Assembly: GCA_903813345.2 (NCBI GenBank)
Contig: CAIIXF020000010.1
Coordinates: 34,897,425 to 34,961,424, forward strand
Origin: Owenia fusiformis
Taxonomy: Eukaryota; Annelida; Polychaeta; Sabellida; Oweniidae
DNA length: 64,000 nucleotides
Direction: 5' to 3'
Notes under the pieces: model-generated
The model's database searches: none
Told to the model about the DNA's origin: nothing
Seen by the model: only the letters and a program-made list of their open reading frames with translations
Made by a program: the position numbers and the translations under genes
Shown: piece by piece, positions 11,201-20,700 of the stretch
Layout: each line of letters starts with the position of its first letter
Numbering within the stretch: position 1 is the first letter of the stretch

Positions 11201-14200
11201 GCAAAATGCCTAGAGATAGGCTGACTAGAAGAATTTTCGACTTTGATTATGAAAATGCTATCTTAGGACACAAATGTTGGTGCAAGGATGTAAGGGAAAT
11301 ATTTATATCTGCTAATTTACAACGTGAATATGAAACGAGACACTTTGGAGATAGTTCACTCATCCTCGATTCTGTTAAAACAGCGGAACTGCAACGATAC
11401 ATCGAAGAATGGAAACTTAAGATTGCTAATATGCCAAAACTAAGGACTTATAGGACATTTAAAACATCATTTGAAACAGAAGACTATGTCAAGATCTGTT
11501 TACCAAGGACATTCAGATCATTGCTTGCAAAAGCAAGATCAGGCACATTACCTTTAATGCTGGAGACTGGAAGATATAGATCCACCCCAGTTGACCAGAG
11601 ACTTTGCTTACATTGTAAGAACGATAATATATCCATTATTGAGGACGAGTTCCACTTTTTACTAGTATGCCCATCATATAAAAATCTACGAGAAGACTTA
11701 TTTTTGTCTGTTAAACGTATTTTACAAAAACAAGAACTTATTATTGATGATGAACTTTTGAAACTTTTATTACATGACTTTAGATTAGTGCGCCATACTG
11801 GAAAATTCCTGAATGCTGCTCTTATCAAAAGAGCAAGCTTCGTTTAAATAATCTTATTATAATATTGTTTTCAAATATATTGTACAATGTGCCCCATAAG
11901 CCTAAAATAGGCTGGGTATTCTATACGAGGCACTTAAATAAATAAATATACATACATACATACATACATACATACATACATGTTTATTGTTTTTAGTCTA
12001 AATACCCTTGTCCATTTTTTGAATACATGTTCATCTTTTTCTCTGCCTATATATTTCCTGCTGAAAGAATATCTAGGGATTCTAATATCTCCAAAAACCA
12101 GGGGCAAAACGAGCATTTAGAACAAATGTTCCCTTTAAAATGATTGATTTATTGATTAATTTTCCTAAATCCCTACATAATTACCTTGTAATGATGCTTT
12201 CCCCATACTGTAACATTGTGCCCTCTAGCTCATGTAGGCGATTAGCCAACTGAAAATATTAAATTAAAAAAATTAATAATTTATTTATTGCATTACCACA
12301 AAAACAATGTACATGAGTATAGCTAAAATCTACAATATTAGATGATAATACAAACAACTACAACACTACACTGTTTAAATAAGGGTGTATATAATACAAT
12401 AAAATACATAAACTTTGGGAAGTTTGTTTGACACTAGTGGGGGAAATTAGATAATCAAATGGCTTCATTAATTCTTTTCTGATAGCATGTGTTGATGACA
12501 TTGAGTATGTCAGACATATTTAGTTTTATATTGCATGATAAATATGAAAGTATGGTAATATAAATATGAAAGTATGGTAATATAAATATGAAAGTATGGT
12601 AATATAAATATGAAAGTATGGTAATATAAATATGAAAGTATGGTAATATAAATATGAAAGTATGGTAATATAAATATGAAAGTATGGTAATATAAATATG
12701 AAAGTATGGTAATATAAATATGAAAGTATGGTAATATAAATATGAAAGTATGGTAATATAAATATGAAAGTATGGTAATATAAATATGAAAGTATGATAA
12801 TAAAAGTTTCTGTCTTTAAAAAGAAAATAAGATTAAGATCCATTTTACTAAGTTTTTCACACTGCAAATCAAAGTCTTACCAGATCAAAATCCAGGGGGC
12901 AGATCTGAGCTTCTTTGTCAAGTTTTTCATGCAGCTTAGGTACCAGTTCATCTGAAAGAAACATACTACACTATACTTATTTTTCTTGAGAAAAATGAAA
13001 CTTTCATTGGACAGTTTCACACTTCTGTGTCTTGATACAAAGATCCATGTGCAGTACGGCAAGTGATTTTAGACAGTCATATATTTCACCATGTACTTTC
13101 TGGCCATCAAGTCTGGTCATCGTGTAGCTCAGCGGTAGCGCATGTACCTCTTACGCAACAGGTCCCGGATTTGATCTGGGTCTATCTTCCAGGTTAATTA
13201 CGTAAATTACGACATACCCAAGAGGTATTGCTCACCTTCATTGGTGGTAAGCAAAATACAATACAATACAATACATTGGTTTCTATAAAACAATATGTTT
13301 TCTTTCAAGGGAAGTCCCCATGGTAGTAAAATATCAATCCAACTCTCTGAAAAATAATGGATTAGGATCCCACCTGGCACTTTTTTCATTTTCTAAAAAG
13401 AGGATCTTGTTTTTCTCAATTTGAACATATTGAAAAATTATATATATTAACAATTTCTGAAAAGGCGACGTGTATTGAAATGCGTTAAAGTTAAAAAAAA
13501 CATATCCCATATGATTTTCCCATAGGGAAAACTCGTGCTATCCATTGTTTTCAGCATAATTTTGGTCATCGAAAATAGATATCTTCAAAACTAGACTTTC
13601 AATACCATTCTACTTTTAAAGAAATGTTAGATCTCTTGTTGAATAATCTTTTCAAGCAATAAAAACCAGAAAAGAAGATCCACTTTTGAGTAAATAGATT
13701 CAACATTTTGAAAAAAATGTTGACATGGGGTCCCTATTAATAATTTTCGAATTGTTTGATTGATATTTTTATCATTATGGGTACTTCGCTTGAAAGAAAA
13801 CATATTGTTTTAATAAAAAACACTGCATTTATACCCAGAAAGTACTCGTGGTTAAAGATATGACTATCTAAAATCACTTGCCATACTTCACATGGACTTT
13901 TATAGCATAGAATTTGTTTCTTAAAATTCAATAAAAAAGCCATCTTGTTTACCTAGCACACCAAGAGCTTAATCAATCCTAGCATTCATAGCAAGCCACA
14001 TCAATGAAAATATAAATCCGACAAACAGTAAATCTAGAAATATGCAGATCAGAGACTCCAAGCTGACAATAATAACTTATTGACCTTTCTTTGGTATGAT
14101 ACACCAGGCTGATAAGAAGAATGGGTGTATAACTGTAAATAATGTAAAAAACTGCAGATGTCAGTGAATTACAGTAAATGGCAGTTAAAAATGAATACAA

Positions 14201-15943
14201 GCAAGTGTTCAGTCTTGCATCAGGGGCGGATCTGGGAATCAACAAGGGGGGGGGGCCCAAAATTCTGGTCTTAGAAAAAATTTTGGGCCACTAAAACTAA
14301 AAAGTAGGCCCAAATTTTGAGGCCCATTTTCTTCAAAATTTTGCCTAAAGTTAAAAATAAGGCCTTAGTAGGCCCATTTATGATCAAAAGGCCCACTTAT
14401 TGGGCCCTAAGGCCTTTTTTGGGGCCAATTTTTTTTCTGGGCCCACCTAAGGGGGGGAGGTGGGCCCCTGGGCCCCCCAGATCCGCCAGTGTGCATTTAC
14501 AATAGGAAGGAGAAATGCAGAATGTGATTATACCTTGCGAAACAATAGCAAGAATGATAAAATGACAATCAGAAGCAAATAAAGCAATTCAAACCCTGGG
14601 TATACATGATAAAATGATCTTTCAAATATTGGGACTTTGACTCTTTTAGGTTATTGTTCAATGGACTAGTGAGACCTAAATTAGCTGCAAATGCAGTTTG
14701 GAATCCATATCTAAAGAAGGATATTGAAATCATTGAGAATGTACAAAAAAGAGCGACAAAAATAATTCCATCACTGAGGGCACACTCAAACCCTGAACGT
14801 CTTAGGTCCTAGCATGGGCTTCATTGAAAGCCCATGGTCCTAGATATGACAACACTTGCATTTAGACAACTCAGAGGAGATATGATTAGAGACATACAAG
14901 TTCATTAATAACCTTTAAAATGTGAATACAGAACTACATTTTCCTGGTCTACTCCCGCAAGAGTTACCACAACGCGCGCGAAGATGTAACACCCAGTATC
15001 TATTAAAGTCACATTGTAAAACATCCAAAAGACAGCATACATTTAGCCAGAGAGTGGTACAACAATGGAATTGTATATCAGAATGGGTAGTAAATGCCCA
15101 AAGTGTTAATCAGTTCCAAAACAGATCGGACTCCCACTGGTACAATCACCCAATGAAATATGATTATACAGTGGACTATTATTTTATACATCGTTACTAA
15201 CCTTAAGTATTGATTAGTTAAGGTACAGCTGGAAAGTAACATTTTGGTAAAAAATTGTTATACCTGCACATGTTATTTTCTGGTACAAAATAAAGAAGGC
15301 ATGTGTCAATATTGCCTTGCTTTTTTCAGGAAAGTATCATTACATTGTCTTCTTTTAGAATATCTGGTAGCAGTTCAATGGGAACTCCAGGAAATTCTGA
15401 TATTTCACATTTTCTATTTTTCCAAATTTTCTTTCAAAGTTTCCAGACAACACAGGATTTACCACTGACCTGTTTCCAGGTTTACTAAAAGTAGACAGTG
15501 TAATGATGCTTTCCTGAAAAAAGCAAGGAAATACACACATGCCTTCATACTTTGAACCAGAAAATAACATGTGCTGGTATAGCAATTTTTTACCAAAATG
15601 TTACTTTCCAGCTGTACCTTAAACAGGCAAAATATGCCTATAAACCGTAATCATCTTATAATCTCCCCAGCATTAAACCAAGTGGGTGCAGCACTCACTT
15701 GAGATTTTGAAAATAGGCCTGCACCCACATGAAAATTCATTTGCACCTACTTGAAAATGATAAAAATCACGCACGCCCACACGCACCTGAGAAAAAATCC
15801 TAGGGAGATCGTTGTAAAATTTTGGAAAGACAGGTGTTGGGTAAAATACTTACTTGGATCAAGTTTCTGTAAGGCAGGTGACTTCAATCTGGCAAGCCAT
15901 GCATCATTACAGAGATATGCCTCAGAGAGAAGACTCCTTTTAC
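8217..15943 (-). CDS. MRPS27: MRPS27-like mitochondrial small ribosomal subunit protein, internal exons
   Basis: Five minus-strand exons join without a phase conflict: 15943-15854, 12951-12881, 12249-12185, 10404-10290 and 8295-8217. Together they encode about 140 residues. The protein starts (after the missing first exon) with GKRSLLSEAYL, comparable to the mature N terminus of vertebrate MRPS27. It ends in NNGVFCDNYSGNMLMDHFIK, comparable to the MRPS27 block that reads pattern G-I/V-F-x-D-N-[YF]-x-x-N-L-L-M-D-x-F-I-K. MRPS27 is a PPR-type protein of the mitochondrial small ribosomal subunit. Exon 1, with the presequence, should end with a single G before GT; I did not find it between 15.96 and 17.7 kb. 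The exons after 8217 are not visible and probably lie beyond the left edge. The identification rests on remembered family features and would be settled by a protein search. PTCD2-type PPR proteins are the main alternative. Confidence 0.75.
8475..8600 (-). mobile_element. SINE fragment with B-box
   Basis: On the minus strand GGGTTTGATCCCC resembles a pol III B box. The distal part (CTTTTTCACATCAGCCCTTAG on the minus strand) is related to the SINE at 7850-8160. The A box is not clear. Confidence 0.5.
8728..9262. mobile_element. Palindromic fold-back element, arms about 260 bp
   Basis: The left arm (about 8728-8995) and right arm (about 9012-9262) are reverse complements centred near 9003. Matching blocks include CTAATTCACTGGTGATCCAC with its complement at 9238-9257, and ACAGAATCGTCGATTTAATT with its complement at 9047-9069. 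The spacer is only about 15 bp, so the transcript would form a long hairpin. No transposase is present. Confidence 0.85.
9263..9718. other. No gene seen
   Basis: AT-rich intron sequence of the MRPS27-like gene. Neither strand shows a supported exon or RNA gene. Confidence 0.4.
9719..10128. mobile_element. hAT-type MITE with perfect 8-bp target duplication
   Basis: Ends are TAGAGGTGTCAA and TTGACACCACTA. The 8-bp sequence CAAGCTAT lies immediately outside both ends (9711-9718 and 10129-10136). Subterminal arrays of TTAACCGG/CCGGTTAA occur at both ends. The interior contains a roughly 75-bp direct duplication starting with TTTCCCGCGCTTA (9822 and 9954). The 8-bp duplication and ends fit the hAT superfamily. 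Confidence 0.92.
10290..10404 (-). CDS. MRPS27: MRPS27-like exon (fourth visible)
   Basis: The acceptor is TTCCAG and the donor is AAG|GTATTA. It encodes YRKCYQARNVRPSTSHTI and then IIRAYMEMQNIEKLLEILKD, a helical PPR-like pair. The first base completes the Arg codon left open by the previous exon. Confidence 0.75.
10603..11847 (+). pseudogene. 5'-truncated LINE reverse transcriptase, C-terminal part
   Basis: An open frame of about 400 codons runs from the region just after the YxDD catalytic box to the C-terminal zinc-knuckle-like segment of a non-LTR retrotransposon ORF2. Recognisable landmarks are KWRLSVNTEKTQVTHFRR, SYRYLGLILNE, the thumb-like segment ending IMDYGSGVWGY, and CLHCKN..EDEFHFLLVCPSY. 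The canonical YADD is missing because the copy is truncated at about 10640, where NYTYMVFIAST replaces it. The first codons before that point are host DNA read by chance. The frame is otherwise uninterrupted, so the insertion is recent. It sits in an MRPS27-like intron, antisense to that gene. Confidence 0.85.
10640..11985 (+). mobile_element. Non-LTR retrotransposon (CR1/Jockey-like), 5' truncated
   Basis: The element comprises the ORF2 remnant plus a short 3' UTR (AATGTGCCCCATAAGCC to GGCACTTAAATAAATAAAT). It ends in an (ATAC)n simple repeat from about 11950. The 5' truncation and simple-repeat tail are standard for target-primed insertion. The exact clade cannot be assigned without alignment. 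Confidence 0.8.
12185..12249 (-). CDS. MRPS27: MRPS27-like exon (third visible)
   Basis: Flanked by ATTTTCAG and GTAATT on the minus strand. It encodes LANRLHELEGTMLQYGESII and ends with two bases of a codon. Confidence 0.7.
12538..12803. repeat. Minisatellite, 22-bp unit, 12 copies
   Basis: The unit AAATATGAAAGTATGGTAAT plus AT is repeated about 12 times with almost no divergence, until the last unit (TATGATAAT). The long minus-strand open frame over it is only a consequence of the 22-bp periodicity. Confidence 0.97.
12881..12951 (-). CDS. MRPS27: MRPS27-like exon (second visible)
   Basis: The acceptor is CTTTCAG and the donor is CTG|GTAAGA. It encodes (N)ELVPKLHEKLDKEAQICP followed by LDFDL. 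It starts with two bases that complete the codon opened by the exon at 15854. Confidence 0.7.
13119..13275 (+). mobile_element. tRNA-derived SINE with (AATAC)n tail
   Basis: The A box TAGCTCAGCGGTAGCGC and B box GGATTTGATCT are spaced as in tRNA, with a T-stem pairing CCCGG with CTGGG. The anticodon arm does not fold properly and no acceptor stem is present. The body ends in a short AATAC repeat (13256-13274), typical of a retroposed SINE. Confidence 0.8.
13276..14220. other. Intron DNA with dispersed repeat
   Basis: No gene is seen. The segment around 13505-13600 (TTTTCCCATAGGGAAAACTC and following) is also found at about 46366-46440 inside the large TTAA element, indicating a shared repeat family. 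Confidence 0.5.
14221..14491. mobile_element. Complete MITE, ends CA(G/C)(G/T)GGCGGATCTGG, 5-bp duplication
   Basis: The left end is CAGGGGCGGATCTGG and the right end CCAGATCCGCCAGTG, near-perfect inverted repeats. TGCAT precedes (14216-14220) and follows (14492-14496) the element. The interior is a mosaic of GGCCC motifs and A/T tracts. A truncated relative lies at 752-1019. A 5-bp duplication is unlike classical 8-bp hAT elements but is known for a hAT subgroup. Confidence 0.85.
14640..15190 (+). pseudogene. Decayed LINE ORF2 C-terminus
   Basis: The translation gives LVRPKLAANAVWNPYLKKDI and IENVQKRATKIIPSLR, then after stops and frame changes LAFRQLRGDMIRDIQ. It ends in FSQRVVQQWNCISEWVVNAQ. 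This order is typical of the C-terminal part of Jockey/CR1-type reverse transcriptase proteins. Several stops and shifts show that it is dead. Confidence 0.7.
15221..15619. mobile_element. TA-flanked MITE with about 120-bp inverted repeats
   Basis: AGGTACAGCTGGAAAGTAAC at the left is matched by GTTACTTTCCAGCTGTACCT at the right. The inverted match continues inward through TTTTGGTAAAAAATTG and CAGAAAATAACATGTG to about 15350/15500. TA flanks both ends, consistent with a Tc1/mariner-type insertion. An internal inverted segment around GGAAAGTATCATTACA also occurs. Confidence 0.85.
15854..15943 (-). CDS. MRPS27: MRPS27-like exon (first visible)
   Basis: The acceptor is TCTATTATAG and the donor is CCAA|GTAAGT. 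It encodes (G)KRSLLSEAYLCNDAWLARL followed by KSPALQKLDP, the expected region just after the mitochondrial presequence. Confidence 0.75.
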
Positions 15944-15954
15944 CTATAATAGAT

Positions 15955-16413
15955 GAATGATATTTCATAATAGCGCACTATGTCCAAAACATTATTTAAA
16001 GCAATATATTGGGCACATTTTTTTCGAGGTCTCCTCAGCTAAAATTATGCAATGTCGTAAAATGGCGTGACGGGAATATGATGCAATCACCCGTGACGTC
16101 AGACACATATTGCCACATCAACAACTAAACAAACAATTAATATAGACTTCACTGATTGGTTTAAAGATTCTTCACATCATTTGTGACGTCATAAACATGT
16201 TACCCAACCAACAACTAAACAAATAGGAATATAGGTTCGTTCAGTGCAACGCTCTTGAATCAATTAAAAACAGGGATAATCAACAGATATATGAGAGGGT
16301 CAGGCATTTTTTGACTTGGAGACCTCGACTCGAGGAGTTTGCTGCATTTTCTTGTTGAAAAATCATATACGGCAGAATATCAGTTGGGACCCTACAAGCC
16401 AATCCTTCATTTC
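15955..16413. other. Region between MRPS27-like exon and hAT element
   Basis: No gene is seen. It contains two similar segments beginning GTGACGTCA (16093 and 16182) followed by an ACCAACAACTAAACAAA-like phrase, a short internal duplication. CRE-like TGACGTCA octamers are present, but a promoter role is not shown. Confidence 0.4.
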
Positions 16414-16984
16414 TAGTGGTGTAACGAGTGACTCAAGTAATCGACTAGAACTCGAATGAGCCTAGAAAAACGATCAATCGAGTGAAAATTTGAAAATCGT
16501 GATCCTGAAAATTTCTGAGAAAAATCGCGATTTACCCTCCATACTCACGATTTAGCAAGGATTGTAGCTGCCTTTACGTTTTTCTAATAAATTACATACT
16601 TTTGACTATATTCTGCAGATTGTTTTGTTGATTTAATTGTCAGTTGATGAGAAAAAGTATGAGAATCGTATTCATTGCTTTTATGTTTGTTTATATCCGG
16701 TTTATCGTATGCGCATGCGCATATGTATTTTGACGGAAGTGGGAATTTCAAAGTAGAAAAAATCCATAAAAGGCTTATATCATTGCTAATATACGGTAAA
16801 TGTGCGTCTAAAACATCCAAAACGGAACTCAATCCATTCAGAACTACATCACTGAATGGTGCCTTGATTTTCCAGGTTCTAATTTTCTCAATTTTTTAAA
16901 AAAATAATCGCCAAAATCGTCTACTCGATCGTCAAATTTATCATTCTACTCGAGTAGAGATTTTGGTGGCGAGTCCCACCACTA
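16414..16984. mobile_element. hAT-like element, 571 bp, non-autonomous
   Basis: Ends TAGTGGTGTAACGAG and CTCGCC...GTCCCACCACTA are imperfect inverted repeats, with subterminal TCGA/CTCGAGT motifs at both ends. No clear 8-bp duplication is visible. No transposase frame is present. Confidence 0.65.
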
Positions 16985-17752
16985 TTTTCCAAAGCATGAG
17001 AAATTTCACATATTATCGCCCAGTAAATCGCATTTCGTCAGTTTCGTTGGATATGGAGGTAACACTTATTAATTTTGCACCTTATATAGTAGAATATTAC
17101 ACGGGACAGTAACATTTAAAGTACTAACTGAAATAGTGTCCAGGAATATGACATAATCTCCGATTTAGAAGAGATTTCCAAAAAGCCATTTTTGTATTTA
17201 ATTCTAATGCTGTCAGCAGACATGACCTTGTGAGTTTACATTTTTATAATTGCGGTTATACGATATTAAGGCACACCTGATCGAGCAGTAAAGTATATTT
17301 TTTACATTTTATTTGGCAAGGGTACTATTTCTGTCTGAAAATTTATTTTAGTTAGAAAAACCAGAAGTTTAATTTATTTGATAAAACTAATGTTTGATAC
17401 CATAAGTAGAAATTTTCAAATTTTGGAGCGTGAAAATAAAATAAATTTCTTCAAATATTGTTGAACTTCTTATGTTTCATCACACATTACATCGATGTAG
17501 GTGATAATTAAGTATAGGTGAATACTTTTATTCTGTATAAAATCAATTTGGACCTGAGAAAAGGACTAAACTAAAAGACTATTCGAATTGAAATTGGAAT
17601 CATACAAACAACAAAGCCCAAGCCTGAACCAACTGAAGGCTCAGGTTCATGAATTGATCCGATTTATGAACTGAATTATTGTTTTTGATAAGTGTAGTAG
17701 GGATCTGAAGAAAAAGCAGGGTATCATATAGGACACAGGAATCAGACTAGAG
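16985..17752. other. Upstream region of MRG15
   Basis: This should hold the MRG15 promoter and 5' UTR, and possibly the divergent MRPS27-like promoter. I see no convincing TATA box or the missing MRPS27 first exon. Confidence 0.4.
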
Positions 17753-17780
17753 ATGGCACCAAAGCCCAAGTTTAGCGAAG
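17753..17780 (+). CDS. MORF4L1: MRG15 exon 1
   Basis: Encodes MAPKPKFSE plus one base; the context AGAGATGG is a good start. The donor GTTTGT is weak. Family members begin with MAPK and PKPKFxEG, which supports this start. Confidence 0.85.
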
Positions 17781-20700
17781 GTTTGTAATTACTGTAGTTG
17801 TCTTATGAAGGGCAAAGGGGTGTAACGTCGATGTGTGGGATAATGTCAACATGAGAAATGGGGTAACTTTGACACTTACTTATTAGAATTTCCGTTTTTC
17901 GCCCCTGGTTTGATTTCTTGGAAAATGAAATCTCATGAGATCTCGATCCATATGACAAAAAAACATGGGTTCCCCCTAGATCAGAAATTAACATCAAGTT
18001 GCAGAAGGGTCCCATATGTCGAAGTCACCCAAAAATGGTGTTGATGTTATACCCCTTTGCCCTTATGTAATTCATCATCTGTGCACATGATTTAATCATT
18101 TACTGACCATTATATTGAAGGTTGTATTTGGAGTGAACCTGGGAGTCCATCAAACCAAGTAAAAAGGTTTTAAGACCCTTGTTTCAATTTTTGTATTCTG
18201 AAAATCCTTGATCTTACATGTTCTAGTCTTTAGGTGACAAGCCATATTGTTCCATTTTTGAAGATTCATCTAACCTTTTATATCTATAGACCCCTCTACT
18301 TCCATTAAGGAAATACATTGTATCCAGATGTAAACAGAATTCAATAACAATTTATTGCCACAAAAAGTATGAAATTGTAAAGAATACATGAACATGTACA
18401 TGAACTTGAAATCAAAAATTGAATTCATGTTCAATTCATTTCAAACTGATATTTGCAGGTGAAAAAGTTCTGTGCTTTCATGGGCCTCTTATGTATGAAG
18501 CAAAGGTAAGAACTAAAAATTAACAGGAGTCCCTAATAAAAATATTGAAAGTTTGTACAACTTATTTAATTTGCTTAAAATGAAGAAATTGAATTTACAA
18601 ATAAGATATATATTTTTGGTAAACAATATGATTCACTGTATGACCTCAGTTTTATATGTGGTTTAGTCTCTTCTTTTTGCAACATTTTTAAAAGCACGAC
18701 CCCATAGATTATAAGCTTTAAAATGATATAAAAATTGTGACTTCACTCTGGGGTCCTACGAAAATTAAAAAATGTGCACTTTGGACCCCAAATTATTAAT
18801 ATTTTACTTTTTTTGGTTCCAGTGTGTCAAGCATGAAGTGAAAGACAAAGCTCTCCGCTACCTAATACACTATAGTGGCTGGAACAAGAGGTAAATATGT
18901 TTATATGCCACTACCAAAAAGTGGGAAAATTTTGTTATAGCCACAATTTTTTATATCAGCGTCTGTGCCAATTTTCCATATGATATCATTTGGCCATTGG
19001 TGTCCAGTGTTTCAGCAATAGCTTGGATAAGTGAATTTTAAAGGAATATTATTTTGCATGTAATCCATTTATTACATGTTTTGGTTTCTTCCCTACTTCC
19101 TCATGTCCCATTATTATTGTTTCATTGAATTTTTCTCTTACACCCATACTGCATCGGTTATATTTCATTGAGTGTGTTGACTTAACACTCACTTAATATA
19201 TATTTATCGTCTCATACTGTTTGTGTATGGTGTTCTGCGTTTGGCCATCAATGTTCAGCGTTTGGCATCTGTAACACATCTTAGGTGGTGACATTTTGCA
19301 TGTCAATGCCTTGTATTGCCCCCATGTTGTAACATGGTTACATTTTGCATGTTAATGCCTTGTATTGCCCCATGTTACATCATGTATTTTATTGAATGTG
19401 TTGTGTACTTATAGCTGGGATGAATGGGTGCCAGAGAGCAGGATTATGAAGCACAATGAACAAGGTTTACAGAAACAAAAGGAACTACAGAAGGCTCATG
19501 CGTAAGTATAGTTTACAAATATCAAAGAGAGTCTTGTAATTTGGTCAAATCTGGCATCCATTTTTAATTCGGCCAATGGCAGTTTTTGGTCACATACAGG
19601 AATATGCAAAATTCAAAAATGTATCCCCATCTTTCAATTGAATTCATGCTTTGAATAATAATTCAATATTCATAATACATGAATATTCTTTCGACAGGAA
19701 GAACAAACGCTTGAGGGGGTCAGGCCCAGGAAGTGGAGCACCCCCAGGGAGAGGTAACAAGCAGGATCGCGAGAGGGAAGAAACACGCAGTACAAGTAGT
19801 CGAGCTTCAACACCATCTGGGGAGAAACTCATGGCATCAAAGACTAAAGGTACATTATACAGCACTTTATTATTTTTCAATCAATGTCGGGAGCTATTTT
19901 AAAAAGGAAAGAAATAGATTGTATGATAGTCATATTGAATTCAAATGTTTGTTAACCAATGTATTTTACTATATAACTGTAGTATTATTTGTAAATGTCA
20001 TGTAATTGATTTTTTGAGGAAACCAAGTGTTTGGGTTGAAATATAATAAAATTTTGAATAATATGAGAAATCTTATGTTGTGTCTAAGTGTATTTAGACA
20101 GTAGTTTTTCATCAATGATAAAGTTAAAACTATTTGAAGAATGGTAGTTTGGTGTGATTCTTTTTACAGTCTAAACATTTTTAAGAGAACTTCTATGGCA
20201 ACATGTTATATTATAACTTTAAGGGATTACTCTCCCCTCAGTTGTTTTTTCAAGGGATCTGATACTATTTTCCTTATATGCCTTTAAATGCTCAATCAGG
20301 AAAATAAATACATGCTCACATATGAACTCTCTTTAAGACATGCTCACATATGAACTCTCTTTAAGACATGCTCACATATGAACTCTCTTTAAGACATGCT
20401 CACATATGAACTCCCTTTAAGACATGCTCACATATGAACTCTCTTTAAGACATGCTCACATATGAACTCTCTTTAAGACTTGCTCACATATAAACTCTCT
20501 TTAAAACATTCTCACATATGAACTCTCTTTAAGACATACTCACATATGAACTCCCTTTAAGACATGCTCACATATGAACTCTCTTTAAGACTTGCTCACA
20601 TTTGAACTCTTTTAAGACATACTCACATATATACTCTCTTTAAGACATATTCACATATGAACTCCCTTTATGCCATACTCACATATGAACTATCTTTAAG

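Noticed and set aside
12526-12867. Minus-strand open frame of repeated Tyr/Ile/His-rich peptide
   Set aside because: It is the translation of a 22-bp minisatellite; the frame cycles every three units.
13119-13190. Functional tRNA-Val-like gene
   Set aside because: The anticodon arm does not fold and a SINE body with an AATAC tail follows.
17803-18015. Minus-strand 70-codon open frame in MRG15 intron 1
   Set aside because: No recognisable family, no signal or splice sites; length is within chance expectation.
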